Assembly (NCBI GenBank): GCA_027491195.1
Contig: JAIXWQ010000005.1
Span: 1-64,000 of the forward strand
Direction of reading: 5' to 3'
Length of the DNA: 64,000 nucleotides
From: Cytophagaceae bacterium
GTDB taxonomy: Bacteria; Bacteroidota; Bacteroidia; Cytophagales; Spirosomataceae
Positions 1 to 9,903 of this stretch are shown here, piece by piece (the first letter of the stretch is position 1; every line of letters starts with the position of its first letter). The position numbers and the translations under genes are program-made. The notes under the pieces are model-generated. The model saw nothing but the letters and a program-made list of their open reading frames with translations, made no database searches and was not told where the DNA came from.

Positions 1-1116
1 AGAACCTATACCTATGGTCAAAAAGGATTAGGGGCAAGATTAAGCCTCAGTGGATTTCAATCCGGTTATAATGCCGTGGATGGTTATCAATTGAGTCGCC
101 GTGTTGATTATCGATACACCTATCAATTAGCTGATTATTTTGGGACAGGAGTAGACATACGTTATGCATTTTCACGGAAGGCTTGGAATGGCATGGCCTA
201 TATCGAGCGTAATTGGGATGAGAATCGCCAGTTTTTGCAGTTTGCTGGAGGATCTACGGTCGAACAGATTAATTCAACAGAACCTATCTCAGCTACCGTT
301 AATCTCTTTTATGCCTTGTTTCTCTCTCAGAATTACCTGAAACTTTACCAAAAGGATTTTATTAAAGCGAATTATGCCGTTCAATTGAATTCGAAATGGA
401 ATGTGAATTCGACCTTGGAATACCGTTCCCGATCTTCTTTGGAAAATCACGAAGAGAATGGGTTCTTTTATAAAGAAAGGCGTTTTGAGTCAAATGGAAA
501 TCCTTTTTCGACGAGCCAGCAGGTTTTTGGATCCATTGTAGTGCGCTACCAGCCCTTCGCAACTTGGAGACGCTATAATGGAGCGAGACGTCTATCTAAT
601 GAATCAGGTCCAACCTTACAAGGGATGTATGAACAGGCGTTTGGTGATAATGACTATAGTAAGGTATCCTTTCAGGTGTTCCAAACTATACCTTTAGCAA
701 ATTGGGGATCAATCAATTACCGCATTTCAGGTGCTCACTTTATCAATAAGCCTAGCTTAATTTTGGATTATCAACACTTTAGGGGGAATGAAATCAATGT
801 TAGCTCAGGAGACAATCGATTTTTAGCGCTTCCGTATTATGCTCTTTCAAATCCAGGAGGGCATTTTAAGGCATTTCTTCAATGGGAACCTCGTAAGTTT
901 GTGTTGACACAAAATGCGTTTTTATCGATGTATGGATTGAAGGAAAAAGTAGGCTATGCTTATTTACAAACTTCAGTGAATTCCCAAGTAGTTAATTACC
1001 AGGAACTTAGTTATGGCATAACTGGAATTGGTAAAATTTTAGGAGTAGATTTTGTCTATCCAATGGGTTCTATCGTTCCGGAAAAATGGAAAATTCTAGT
1101 CAGATTGCCTTTCTAA
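1..1116 (+). CDS. DUF5686 family outer-membrane protein, C-terminal part (5' end outside window)
   Basis: The reading frame is open from base 1 and ends at TAA 1114-1116; a GTG at 76 is internal, so the gene starts outside the window. The roughly 370 visible residues are rich in aromatic residues in alternating patterns, as expected for beta strands of an outer-membrane barrel, and end in Pro-Phe. Segments such as NKPSLILDYQHF and the YQELSYGITG region align with the C-terminal part of the complete DUF5686 protein at 7516-9807 (NKPSYFIDYKHY, YNELGYGLDG), so the two are paralogues. The family occurs in Bacteroidota, usually with a carboxypeptidase-regulatory-like domain before the barrel; its function is unknown. 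Family call good, role unknown. Confidence 0.75.
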   Translation, partial: RTYTYGQKGLGARLSLSGFQSGYNAVDGYQLSRRVDYRYTYQLADYFGTGVDIRYAFSRKAWNGMAYIERNWDENRQFLQFAGGSTVEQINSTEPISATVNLFYALFLSQNYLKLYQKDFIKANYAVQLNSKWNVNSTLEYRSRSSLENHEENGFFYKERRFESNGNPFSTSQQVFGSIVVRYQPFATWRRYNGARRLSNESGPTLQGMYEQAFGDNDYSKVSFQVFQTIPLANWGSINYRISGAHFINKPSLILDYQHFRGNEINVSSGDNRFLALPYYALSNPGGHFKAFLQWEPRKFVLTQNAFLSMYGLKEKVGYAYLQTSVNSQVVNYQELSYGITGIGKILGVDFVYPMGSIVPEKWKILVRLPF

Positions 1117-1182
1117 TTGTTTATTTGCCCTCATTTACCTAAATTGTGCTAAATTTTTTTGGAATAATCTAAATCAACCTTT

Positions 1183-3363
1183 ATGAATCAAATTGTTTAC
1201 CTAGTTCCTGCTTTTGGTTTAGTAGGATTGCTGTACACAGCATGGAAGTTTAATTGGGTGTCTAAACAAGATGCCGGAAATGAGAAAATGCAGGAGTTGG
1301 CTGGTTATATCGCAGATGGTGCGATTGCCTTCTTAAAAGCAGAGTGGAAAATATTAACTTATTTCGCTATCCCTACCGCTATTTTATTAGCTTGGTTAGG
1401 TTCTCAAGAGGGTACACCGGAAAATCCGATTCACTCCTCCCCTTTAATTGCCGTAGCTTTCTTAATCGGAGCAGTTTTCTCTGCAACGGCTGGTTATATT
1501 GGTATGATCGTTGCAACAAAGGCAAACGTTCGTACGGCAGAAGCAGCAAGAACTTCTTTAGCTAAGGCTTTATCTGTTTCTTTCACAGGAGGTTCTGTGA
1601 TGGGTATGGGTGTGGCTGGTTTAGCTATTTTAGGTCTTGGTGGTTTATTTATCGCCTTCTACCAAATCTTCGCACAAGGACAAGCTTTAACATCCGTAGA
1701 GATGAAAACGGCGATCGAAGTATTAGCTGGTTTCTCTTTAGGAGCTGAGTCTATCGCTTTGTTTGCGCGTGTGGGTGGTGGTATTTATACCAAAGCGGCT
1801 GACGTAGGTGCTGACTTAGTAGGTAAAGTAGAAGCGGGTATCCCAGAAGATGATGTGCGTAATCCAGCAACAATTGCGGATAACGTGGGTGATAACGTGG
1901 GTGACGTGGCAGGTATGGGAGCTGATTTATTTGGTTCTTATGTAGCTACTATTCTAGCAACAATGGTTTTAGGACAAGAAATCTCGGTGACAGATAATTA
2001 CGGTGGTTTCTCTCCTGTATTATTACCGATGTTAATTGCCGGTGTAGGCCTACTTGCCTCTTTAGTAAGTACGTTCTTTGTACGCATCTCTAGCGAAACG
2101 GCATCTGTTCAAAATGCGTTAAACGTAGGTAACTATACTTCTATCGCGATTACGTTTGTGACGTCTTATTTCTTAGTGAAGAATATTTTACCAGAATACT
2201 TAACGCTTCGTGGTACTACTTTCACTTCAATGGATGTATTCTATGCGATTATCGTAGGTCTTGTAGTAGGTGCTTTAATGTCAATCATTACCGAATATTA
2301 CACAGCGATGGGTAAGCGTCCAGTTGATTCAATCGTTCAGAAATCAGGTACAGGTCACGCAACAAACATCATTGGTGGTTTAGCGGTAGGTATGGAATCA
2401 ACGGTTTTACCTATCCTTGTTTTAGCGGCAGGTATCATCGGTTCTTATCACTTTGCAGGTATTTATGGTGTTTCTATTGCTGCGGCAGGTATGATGGCAA
2501 CGACAGCGATGCAATTAGCGATCGATGCATTCGGTCCTATCGCAGATAACGCTGGTGGTATTGCTGAGATGTCTCAACTTCCAAGTGAGGTTCGTGAGCG
2601 TACAGATAATTTAGATGCGGTAGGTAACACAACAGCGGCTACTGGTAAAGGTTTTGCAATTGCTTCTGCAGCCTTAACTTCATTAGCTTTGTTTGCTGCT
2701 TTCGTAGGTATTGCAGGAATTAGCCACATTGATATTTACAAAGCAGATGTTTTAGCTGGTTTATTCGTAGGTGGTATGATTCCATTTATCTTCTCGGCTT
2801 TGTGTATCTCTGCGGTAGGTAAAGCGGCCATGGAAATGGTGAACGAGGTTCGTCGTCAATTCCGTGAGATTCCAGGTATTATGGAATACAAAGCGAAGCC
2901 AGAATACGAGAAATGCGTAGCTATTTCTACAGAAGCTTCTATTCGTCAAATGATCCTTCCAGGTGCGATTGCATTAATCGTTCCGGTAATCGTAGGTTTC
3001 ACGATGGGACCTGAGGTTTTAGGGGGTGTTTTAGCGGGTGTAACTGTTTCAGGTGTTTTGATGGGTATTTTCCAATCAAATGCAGGTGGAGCTTGGGATA
3101 ACGCTAAGAAATCATTTGAGAAAGGTGTTTTAATCGATGGCCAAACCTACAAGAAAGGTTCTGAGCCTCACAAGGCTGCCGTTACAGGTGATACGGTAGG
3201 TGATCCATTCAAAGATACGTCTGGTCCATCTATGAACATCTTAATTAAATTAATGTCGATCGTATCGTTAGTTATTGCGCCTTATATTCACGTAGGTGAC
3301 AACGATCATGCAGCGAAGATCGAAAAAGCTCCTATCGTTAAAGCGATTGTAGCAAAGAAATAG
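1183..3363 (+). CDS. hppA: K+-dependent membrane-bound pyrophosphatase
   Basis: Integral membrane enzyme that couples PPi hydrolysis to pumping of Na+ and/or H+. The 726 residues have the usual length and many hydrophobic helices. The catalytic DX7KXE motif is present at D207-E217, followed by the acidic [18 protein letters not shown] region. The diagnostic [10 protein letters not shown] segment has Ala, not Lys, after GNTT, which in this family marks the K+-dependent class; many of these pump Na+, but I cannot decide Na+ versus H+ from sequence alone. The ATG lies 66 bases after the previous stop. Codon use is very regular (GGT, GTA, TTA), as in the ribosomal protein genes here, suggesting high expression. 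It ends at a strong bidirectional terminator. Confidence 0.97.
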   Translation: MNQIVYLVPAFGLVGLLYTAWKFNWVSKQDAGNEKMQELAGYIADGAIAFLKAEWKILTYFAIPTAILLAWLGSQEGTPENPIHSSPLIAVAFLIGAVFSATAGYIGMIVATKANVRTAEAARTSLAKALSVSFTGGSVMGMGVAGLAILGLGGLFIAFYQIFAQGQALTSVEMKTAIEVLAGFSLGAESIALFARVGGGIYTKAADVGADLVGKVEAGIPEDDVRNPATIADNVGDNVGDVAGMGADLFGSYVATILATMVLGQEISVTDNYGGFSPVLLPMLIAGVGLLASLVSTFFVRISSETASVQNALNVGNYTSIAITFVTSYFLVKNILPEYLTLRGTTFTSMDVFYAIIVGLVVGALMSIITEYYTAMGKRPVDSIVQKSGTGHATNIIGGLAVGMESTVLPILVLAAGIIGSYHFAGIYGVSIAAAGMMATTAMQLAIDAFGPIADNAGGIAEMSQLPSEVRERTDNLDAVGNTTAATGKGFAIASAALTSLALFAAFVGIAGISHIDIYKADVLAGLFVGGMIPFIFSALCISAVGKAAMEMVNEVRRQFREIPGIMEYKAKPEYEKCVAISTEASIRQMILPGAIALIVPVIVGFTMGPEVLGGVLAGVTVSGVLMGIFQSNAGGAWDNAKKSFEKGVLIDGQTYKKGSEPHKAAVTGDTVGDPFKDTSGPSMNILIKLMSIVSLVIAPYIHVGDNDHAAKIEKAPIVKAIVAKK

Positions 3364-3382
3364 TCCTTACACATCAGGCATG

Positions 3383-3415
3383 AAAAAAGCCCCGCATTTG
3401 CGGGGCTTTTCTTTT
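3383..3415. terminator. bidirectional intrinsic terminator between hppA and rplY
   Basis: AGCCCCGC at 3388-3395 pairs perfectly with GCGGGGCT at 3400-3407 around an ATTT loop. A-run upstream and T-run downstream let it act for both converging genes. Confidence 0.93.
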
Positions 3416-3446
3416 ATCTATCAATCTGTGAAATCCGTTCGAGAAA

Positions 3447-4013
3447 TTAAGCGTTAATTTTTCCTCTTAATGCTCTTGGGATATCGATTGTTGCTACTGG
3501 GTTAGACATTGGATTTAAAATCTCACATCCTTCCACTTGTAGTTTGTTTACTTTCACTGTTTGACCTAAGTCTAAACCAGAAATATCAACTGTTACGAAA
3601 TCAGGAATGTTTTCTGCTTGACCACGTAAAGTTACCTTACGTAATTTTTGCACCATTTTACCCCCTTTGATAACACCTGGAGAATTTCCTGTTACTTTAA
3701 TTGGCACAGCAATCTTGATTGCTTTACCTTTTTGGATTTCCAAGAAGTCTACGTGGTAGATCATCTCGTTAACTGGGTGGAACTGTGCATCTTGTAAAAT
3801 CGCACGGTATTTCGTACCCTCAATGTTTAATTCAACTTCGTACACATCCGCTGAATATAATAATTCACGGAAAAGGATCATTGGAACAGCAAAGTGAACT
3901 TGCTCAGAACCACCATACAATACACATGGTGCCATCGCTTCGTTACGTAAATCATTTGCGCTCTTCGTACCGAGATTCGCTCTTTTAAACCCTACAATCT
4001 CTAATTTTTTCAT
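3447..4013 (-). CDS. rplY: 50S ribosomal protein L25/general stress protein Ctc
   Basis: Binds 5S rRNA in the large subunit. The 188-residue form has the N-terminal L25 domain (RANLG, then the CVLYGG loop near residue 34) followed by the C-terminal TL5/Ctc beta domain, the long version usual in Bacteroidota. I place the start at ATG 4013 (MKKLEIVGF), because L25 begins there; the frame is open 36 bases further upstream but those residues are not part of the family. It lies 61 bases downstream of prs, the common prs-rplY order, and probably shares its transcript since no -7 box is visible before it. It converges on hppA across the terminator at 3383-3415. Confidence 0.95.
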   Translation of the reverse strand: MKKLEIVGFKRANLGTKSANDLRNEAMAPCVLYGGSEQVHFAVPMILFRELLYSADVYEVELNIEGTKYRAILQDAQFHPVNEMIYHVDFLEIQKGKAIKIAVPIKVTGNSPGVIKGGKMVQKLRKVTLRGQAENIPDFVTVDISGLDLGQTVKVNKLQVEGCEILNPMSNPVATIDIPRALRGKINA

Positions 4014-4074
4014 TTTGTTTTTGTTAATGCTTCTAGTCTTTCGCAACAAGGCTATCCCCTAGAAACGGTTGAAA

Positions 4075-5016
4075 TTAATATTTAATAAATAATGAACTGA
4101 TAGATTCGTGATCACGGATACGACCAATCGCTTTTGCAAATAGTTCAGCCACTGAAAGTACCTTAATTTTGTCACAAGCTTGTTTTTGAGGGATTGTATC
4201 CGTCACTAATAATTCTGTCAACACAGAATTAGAAATGTTTTCATACGCTTTACCTGATAAAACTGGGTGGGTGACAACCGCCCTTACTGAATTTGCTCCT
4301 TTGTCCATAATTAATTGAGCGGCTTTGCACAAAGTGCCTCCGGTATCAATTAAGTCATCGACTAAGATCACATCTGCTCCTTTTACGTCACCAATTAATT
4401 GCATGGAAGCAATCTCATTCGCGCGTTTACGGTGCTTATCGCAAATAACCATCTCCGCATTGAAGAATTTAGCCATGTTGCGGGTACGAACAACACCTCC
4501 CACATCCGGAGATGCGAAAAGAATGTTTTCTAAATTTAAAGACTTTAAATAAGGCACAAAAATGGCATTTCCTTCTAGGTGATCTACTGGGAAGTCCATG
4601 AAACCTTGAATTTGACCTGCGTGTAAGTCAATCGTCATTAAACGATCAGCCCCAGCTGCTGTTAATAAATTGCCAATCAATTTTGCTCCAATTCCTACAC
4701 GTGGGCGATCTTTACGATCTTGACGTGAATAACCGAAATATGGGATAACAGCTGTTACATAGTGAGCCGATGCGCGTCTAGCGGCATCGATCATCAATAA
4801 TAACTCCATTAAATTATCTGCCGTAGGGAAAGTAGACTGAATGATAAAAACATCGCAACCACGAACAGATTCATCAAAACTAGGTGACATTTCACCGTCT
4901 GAGAACTTCAAAGTTGTTACAGCTCCTAAATCTTTACCATAATACTTAGCAATATCCTTCGCTAAATAATTAGATGCAGAACCAGAAAATATTTTAACCG
5001 CGTTAATCGCTGCCAT
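4075..5016 (-). CDS. prs: ribose-phosphate pyrophosphokinase
   Basis: Makes PRPP from ribose-5-phosphate and ATP, feeding purine, pyrimidine, His, Trp and NAD synthesis in the cytoplasm. The 313 residues match class I enzymes in length. Visible motifs are the ATP-side RQDRKDRPRVG region, the divalent-metal/flexible-loop region around DLHAGQIQGF, and the PRPP-binding loop DVILVDDLIDTGGT near residue 215. A well-formed promoter (5050-5080) sits immediately upstream inside the spacer to the aconitase gene, giving a leader of about 30 bases. Followed by rplY. Confidence 0.98.
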   Translation of the reverse strand: MAAINAVKIFSGSASNYLAKDIAKYYGKDLGAVTTLKFSDGEMSPSFDESVRGCDVFIIQSTFPTADNLMELLLMIDAARRASAHYVTAVIPYFGYSRQDRKDRPRVGIGAKLIGNLLTAAGADRLMTIDLHAGQIQGFMDFPVDHLEGNAIFVPYLKSLNLENILFASPDVGGVVRTRNMAKFFNAEMVICDKHRKRANEIASMQLIGDVKGADVILVDDLIDTGGTLCKAAQLIMDKGANSVRAVVTHPVLSGKAYENISNSVLTELLVTDTIPQKQACDKIKVLSVAELFAKAIGRIRDHESISSLFIKY

Positions 5017-5049
5017 GTGTTTGTTAGGGCTTTATTTTTTAATAAGGGG

Positions 5050-5080
5050 CAAAATTAAGCAATTTCGCCCCTATTTCAAA
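5050..5080 (-). promoter_or_regulatory. Bacteroidota-type promoter for prs
   Basis: On the minus strand TTTG (5080-5077) is followed by a 19-base spacer and TAATTTTG (5057-5050), an exact match to the TTTG/TAnnTTTG promoter form of the phylum. It starts directly after the aconitase stop codon and points at prs, so prs-rplY is transcribed independently of aconitase. Confidence 0.8.
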
Positions 5081-7345
5081 TTATTTTACTGAAGCACGGA
5101 TGATGTTTAAGGCACCACCTGCTTTGAACCATTCGATTTGTTGTTCATTATACGTATGGTTCACAGCAAAACTTTCTGTGCTACCGTCTGCATGAACTAA
5201 TTCAATCGTTAATGATTTCTCTGGAGCAAAGCTTCCTAAACCAACGATGTTGATTGAATCATCCTCTAGGATTTTGTCGTAATCAGCTTCGTTAGCAAAA
5301 GTCAAGGCTAACATACCTTGCTTCTTCAAGTTGGTTTCGTGGATACGAGCAAATGACTTCACTAATACCGCGCGAACGCCTAAGTGACGAGGCTCCATAG
5401 CTGCGTGTTCACGAGATGAACCTTCACCGTAGTTGGTATCTCCTACGACGATCGTTCCGATACCTGCGGCTTTATAAGCACGCTGCGTCGCTGGAACTGG
5501 ACCATATTCGCCAGTTAAGGCGTTCTTCACGTTGTCAGTCTTCTCGTTGTAGAAGTTCACCGCTCCGATTAACATGTTATTCGAGATGTTATCTAGGTGA
5601 CCACGGTATTTCAACCAAGGACCAGCCATTGAGATATGATCCGTTGTACATTTTCCTTTGGCCTTAATTAACAATTTTAAACCTCTCAAGTCAGAACCTT
5701 CCCAAGCTGCGAATGGATCTAATAATTGTAAACGATCCGATGTTGGAGAAACTTTCACCTGAACGCCTGAACCATCGGCTGCTGGAGCTTGGTAACCTGC
5801 ATCCTCAGCAGCGAAACCTAATTTAGGTAATTCATCACCAGTAGGTGCGTCTAATTTTACTTGCTCTCCTTTTTCGTTTGTTAACGTATCCGTTAATGGA
5901 TTGAAGGTTAAATCACCTGCAATCGCTAAAGCTGTAACCATTTCTGGTGATGCTACGAAAGCAAAAGTGTTCGGGTTTCCATCCGCGCGCTTTGCAAAGT
6001 TTCTGTTGAATGAGTGAACAATCGTGTTCTTCTCTCCTTTCTCAGCACCTGGACGAGCCCATTGACCGATACAAGGTCCACAAGCATTCGAGAATACCGT
6101 CGCTCCGATCGAATCAAACGTAGCGATAAATCCATCACGCTCAATTGTATAACGTACTAATTCAGAACCTGGTGTGATCGTGAATTGTGCTTTTGTTTTC
6201 AAACCCTTCGCCGCTACTTGCTTCGCTAATGAAGCAGCACGCGCGATATCTTCGTATGAGGAGTTCGTACAAGAACCAATTAAACCCACTTCTACTTTCG
6301 TAGGCCAGCCATTCTTCTCAGCCATTTCCTTCATTTTAGAGATAGGAGTCGCTAAATCTGGTGTGAATGGACCATTTAAGTGTGGTTCTAATGTATCTAA
6401 GTCGATTTCGATTACTTGATCGAAGTATTTTTCGGGATTCGCATAAACTTCTGGATCCGCTGTTAAGTGTTCTCTCACCCCGTTTGCTAAAGCAGCTACG
6501 TCAGCACGACCTGTAGACTCTAAATAACGAGCCATTGAATCATCATATCCAAAAGTAGAGGTAGTTGCACCGATTTCGGCACCCATATTACAAATCGTAC
6601 CTTTACCTGTACAAGACATCGAAGTAGCACCTTCACCGAAATATTCAACCACGGCACCTGTTCCACCTTTTACAGTTAGGATACCTGCTACTTTTAAGAT
6701 TACATCTTTAGGAGATGTCCAACCATTTAATTTACCGGTTAATTTAACACCAATCAACTTAGGGAATTTCAATTCCCAAGCTAGGCCTGCCATTACGTCG
6801 CAAGCATCTGCTCCACCTACACCGATGGCGATCATACCTAAACCACCCGCGTTAACCGTGTGTGAGTCAGTACCGATCATCATTCCGCCAGGGAAAGCAT
6901 AATTCTCTAAAACTACTTGGTGAATGATACCTGCACCTGGTTTCCAGAAACCAATACCATATTTGTCTGATACAGACGATAAGAAGTCATAAACCTCTTT
7001 ATTTTTATCCACTGCTACTTGTAAATCCGTAGTAGAGGCAACTTTCGCTTCAATTAAGTGATCACAATGCACGGTAGATGGAACAGCCACTTGTGGACGT
7101 CCTGCTTGCATGAATTGTAATAAGGCCATTTGAGCTGTTGCATCTTGCATCGCCACACGGTCTGGTGCAAAATCTACATAAGAAGCTCCTCTAGCATACG
7201 CAGACGAGGCTGTTCCTTCCCATAAATGGCTGTAAAGAATTTTTTCAGTTAACGTAAGCGGTTTACCTGTTAACGCACGAGCCGCAGCAATGCGAGCCGG
7301 CATGCGATCATAAACAGCTTTAATCATTTCAATGTCAAAGGCCAT
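5081..7345 (-). CDS. acn: aconitate hydratase, mitochondrial type
   Basis: TCA-cycle enzyme interconverting citrate and isocitrate through a [4Fe-4S] cluster. At 754 residues it has the size of mitochondrial ACO2 rather than the longer AcnA/IRP1 or AcnB forms. The three cluster cysteines are visible as C359 (GSCTNSS) and C422/C425 (ACGPCIG), almost the numbering of the mammalian enzyme. The MIGTDSHT substrate motif is near residue 156 and the C-terminal swivel domain carries [16 protein letters not shown] -7 box lies about 30 bases upstream of the ATG at 7345. Single-gene transcript by spacing; prs downstream has its own promoter. Confidence 0.97.
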   Translation of the reverse strand: MAFDIEMIKAVYDRMPARIAAARALTGKPLTLTEKILYSHLWEGTASSAYARGASYVDFAPDRVAMQDATAQMALLQFMQAGRPQVAVPSTVHCDHLIEAKVASTTDLQVAVDKNKEVYDFLSSVSDKYGIGFWKPGAGIIHQVVLENYAFPGGMMIGTDSHTVNAGGLGMIAIGVGGADACDVMAGLAWELKFPKLIGVKLTGKLNGWTSPKDVILKVAGILTVKGGTGAVVEYFGEGATSMSCTGKGTICNMGAEIGATTSTFGYDDSMARYLESTGRADVAALANGVREHLTADPEVYANPEKYFDQVIEIDLDTLEPHLNGPFTPDLATPISKMKEMAEKNGWPTKVEVGLIGSCTNSSYEDIARAASLAKQVAAKGLKTKAQFTITPGSELVRYTIERDGFIATFDSIGATVFSNACGPCIGQWARPGAEKGEKNTIVHSFNRNFAKRADGNPNTFAFVASPEMVTALAIAGDLTFNPLTDTLTNEKGEQVKLDAPTGDELPKLGFAAEDAGYQAPAADGSGVQVKVSPTSDRLQLLDPFAAWEGSDLRGLKLLIKAKGKCTTDHISMAGPWLKYRGHLDNISNNMLIGAVNFYNEKTDNVKNALTGEYGPVPATQRAYKAAGIGTIVVGDTNYGEGSSREHAAMEPRHLGVRAVLVKSFARIHETNLKKQGMLALTFANEADYDKILEDDSINIVGLGSFAPEKSLTIELVHADGSTESFAVNHTYNEQQIEWFKAGGALNIIRASVK

Positions 7346-7373
7346 GGTAAAAATGTTTGGTAAAAAATGTTTA

Positions 7374-7381
7374 CAAAATTA
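7374..7381 (-). promoter_or_regulatory. -7 box upstream of aconitase
   Basis: TAATTTTG on the minus strand, matching TAnnTTTG, 28 bases before the aconitase ATG. No convincing TTTG -33 box at the usual spacing. Confidence 0.5.
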
Positions 7382-7470
7382 ATAGATTAGCTTCAATTTT
7401 GCCACTATTTTATGATAACATTTCCTTTGTAAGCGTTTTATTAAGAACTTTGCTTGATTGCTTAACTTAA

Positions 7471-7485
7471 CCTATTTTAAATAGG
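7471..7485. promoter_or_regulatory. perfect 15-base palindrome before the DUF5686 gene
   Basis: CCTATTT and AAATAGG are perfect inverted arms around a single T, 30 bases before the TTG start at 7516, in the 170-base divergent spacer to aconitase. It could be an operator; no T-run follows, so a terminator is unlikely. Confidence 0.4.
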
Positions 7486-7515
7486 ATTATTTATACATTT
7501 TAATCACCTGTTCGC

Positions 7516-9807
7516 TTGAAGCATTGGAGAATATTCTTCCTGATTTGTTCCCTTTTTCATTTTCTCCCAAATGAAATTCAAGCACAATCTCCCTTATCTA
7601 TACTAGATAAAGCCATTCAGCTGGCAGAGGAACATGGACAAGCCATCGGATCTTTCAAGATTCGGGTTAAGGTGCAGGAGAAGGCTAGATTTACGAAGGT
7701 GATCGGGATTGGAAAGAAACGATTAGCCTTTAAAGAAGGAATACAAGAAGGGCAATGGTATGGTAATCAGACCGTTTCAGAGGTTCAGGTGGGTCATTTA
7801 AATCAATTGATTCATGGCATTGAATCTGTTCAAACCTTTCATAAAAAGTATTCGAAGCCTACCCTATTTCTTTGGCCAGACCTGTACCAAGATTATGTAG
7901 GAACCTCTTGTGTTTCCCCTTTGAATTATCATGCTAAGTCTTATTATCAATATAATTTCAAGGGAGATACACTTGTGGATGGAAAATGGTGCGTTCAATT
8001 CCAAGTAGAACCTAAAATACGACGAGACCGCCTTTTCAAGGGAATACTAACGCTAGATGGCGAAGGTTGGATCGTTCGCTTTGAAGGTGCGGTTTTTGCT
8101 GACGCGATTGATTATCAACTAGATTTACTGAATCAAACTTTTCAAGGTAAATGGATTCCTAAAAGTGGTCATATTCATATGATGGCAGGTTTATTAGGTA
8201 GTCAAGGTGAATATGTATGGGATCAAGAGACGGTAGGGAAACCGGAGGAATGGAAAATGGATGCCGGTTTGTTTGTCGAGCCTACAAACGTAAAGGAGAC
8301 CTTAAATATCTCTGCTGTGGCTTTTGATGAAACATTTGCGAATCAATTTTTAACCAATCTGCATGGATCATTACTGAGAAAGTGGAAGCAGAGACCGACG
8401 TCTAATCTCGTGATGATTGATTCGGTATACTATAAAAGCAAACAAGAACCAACGGTTTTGGATCCCTCGTTTTTTACTGAGGTGCCAGGAATGCAACAGA
8501 AAGAGGTAATTATCGACAGTTTTAGGGTTACTCCATTTAACCCTTCTCAACTAATTCTGAGTAAATCCTTTTTCTTCGGGGAGTTCAAACGTGATTTTTA
8601 CCCCTTTGAGATCTATTATAAATCACCTGTTTTTGATTCCAATTTCAATACCGTAGAAGGTTTTGTGGCGAATACTGCGTTAGTTTTCAGAAAACGTTGG
8701 GCAAGATACCATATGTTAGAGGCGGAGGTTTTAGGCCGCAGAGCTTTTGGGATAAATCGAAATTCAGGTTTCGTTAAATTGCGTTATCGAGGAGAATCCT
8801 TTGATTTAGGGATAAGTACGGGGGATTATGTAGCTCAGTATAATCCAGAAAATACCATTTCCCCCGAGATGAATTCTTTATCTACTTTGTTGTTAAAGAA
8901 CAATCAAATGAAGATTTATCGTTCTCAATTCACCACATTGAATTTCACCAAACGATTTTCTGCTCGCTTTTTCCTAAAATCTTTAGTAGAGTATTCTGAA
9001 CGAAGTCAAATGGATAATACAACGGATTATTATTGGATTAACTTCTTAAATCGGGAGTTTCAGCCAAATAATCCGATCAATGCAGAGTACAAACAAGCGG
9101 GTTTTACTACGCATCAATCCTTTATTACGCAGTTGCAACTAGGTTTCAGACCTTTTTTAACCCAGAGTTACCGGGCAAATACACGGCTGTCAGATTGGGG
9201 ATCCTCCCCTTTAATCTTAGCGAAGTACCGAGCGGGCTGGAAAGACGTAGGTGGATCTACGACGGATTTTAATCAAATTGAACTCTCTTATTTGCACAAT
9301 ATTGAATTGAATCCTTGGATTAAAATGGGTTTACTGATTAATGCGGGCACTTTTATTGGGAATAAACCAAGCTACTTCATTGATTATAAACACTATAACG
9401 GAACATTGAATTTAATTCAAGCGGGCGAAATGCTTGCCTCCCATCGACTAGTCGGTTATTATCAGAATTTTACGAACGGATCTAATCAGCGCCTAAATGT
9501 GAATCATTATGCGAATTCAACAGCCGGAACCTATGTTGAGGCTTTGAGCTTTTTTCAATTCTCTAATTTGTGGCTGAAGCCTCTACTAGGTATGAAAAAA
9601 CTCTATGTGAAGGAAGTATTGATCGCGAATGCAAATTATGTGCAGAATCAAAATCTGATGTATAATGAACTAGGATATGGTTTAGATGGAGTGTTCAAAA
9701 TATTCCGTTTAGAAGCCATTGCTAATTTTATTAATGGGCAATTTAGTTACATCGGATTTAGGGTAAATATTAATTCCCGAATTCGGATCGGAAATATCCC
9801 AGATTAA
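7516..9807 (+). CDS. DUF5686 family outer-membrane protein
   Basis: Exported 763-residue protein. The N-terminus (MKHWR, hydrophobic core, then NEIQAQ) is a signal peptide with the AQ-type cleavage site common in this phylum. The first 250 residues form a soluble domain; residues 330-763 are aromatic-rich and barrel-like and match the partial paralogue at 1-1116. The start is TTG at 7516: an in-frame TAA at 7501-7503 excludes anything further upstream, and no ATG occurs in frame until well inside the protein, so TTG is the only start that keeps the signal peptide. No partner gene is apparent; topA follows with its own -7 box. Function unknown. Confidence 0.8.
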   Translation: MKHWRIFFLICSLFHFLPNEIQAQSPLSILDKAIQLAEEHGQAIGSFKIRVKVQEKARFTKVIGIGKKRLAFKEGIQEGQWYGNQTVSEVQVGHLNQLIHGIESVQTFHKKYSKPTLFLWPDLYQDYVGTSCVSPLNYHAKSYYQYNFKGDTLVDGKWCVQFQVEPKIRRDRLFKGILTLDGEGWIVRFEGAVFADAIDYQLDLLNQTFQGKWIPKSGHIHMMAGLLGSQGEYVWDQETVGKPEEWKMDAGLFVEPTNVKETLNISAVAFDETFANQFLTNLHGSLLRKWKQRPTSNLVMIDSVYYKSKQEPTVLDPSFFTEVPGMQQKEVIIDSFRVTPFNPSQLILSKSFFFGEFKRDFYPFEIYYKSPVFDSNFNTVEGFVANTALVFRKRWARYHMLEAEVLGRRAFGINRNSGFVKLRYRGESFDLGISTGDYVAQYNPENTISPEMNSLSTLLLKNNQMKIYRSQFTTLNFTKRFSARFFLKSLVEYSERSQMDNTTDYYWINFLNREFQPNNPINAEYKQAGFTTHQSFITQLQLGFRPFLTQSYRANTRLSDWGSSPLILAKYRAGWKDVGGSTTDFNQIELSYLHNIELNPWIKMGLLINAGTFIGNKPSYFIDYKHYNGTLNLIQAGEMLASHRLVGYYQNFTNGSNQRLNVNHYANSTAGTYVEALSFFQFSNLWLKPLLGMKKLYVKEVLIANANYVQNQNLMYNELGYGLDGVFKIFRLEAIANFINGQFSYIGFRVNINSRIRIGNIPD

Positions 9808-9839
9808 TTTTTTTTTATCTTTTCGTTCATTTTTGCCTC

Positions 9840-9867
9840 TTTGTTAAAAATAGAGCCCTTATATTTG
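9840..9867 (+). promoter_or_regulatory. probable topA promoter
   Basis: TATATTTG (9860-9867) matches the -7 form TAnnTTTG exactly; TTTG at 9840-9843 lies 16 bases before it, slightly short for a -33 box. The expected start site leaves a leader of about 30 bases before topA. Confidence 0.55.
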
Positions 9868-9903
9868 AGGTCATTTTAAGAATTTCATTTTTTAACCAGC
9901 ATA

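Noticed and set aside
76-1116. GTG at 76 as the start of the first gene
   Set aside because: The frame is open back to base 1 and the sequence before 76 continues the same barrel pattern, so the gene is cut by the window edge.
7346-7515. Search for tRNA or small RNA genes in the larger spacers
   Set aside because: None of the spacers (all below 175 bases) shows a cloverleaf or CCA-ending hairpin set.
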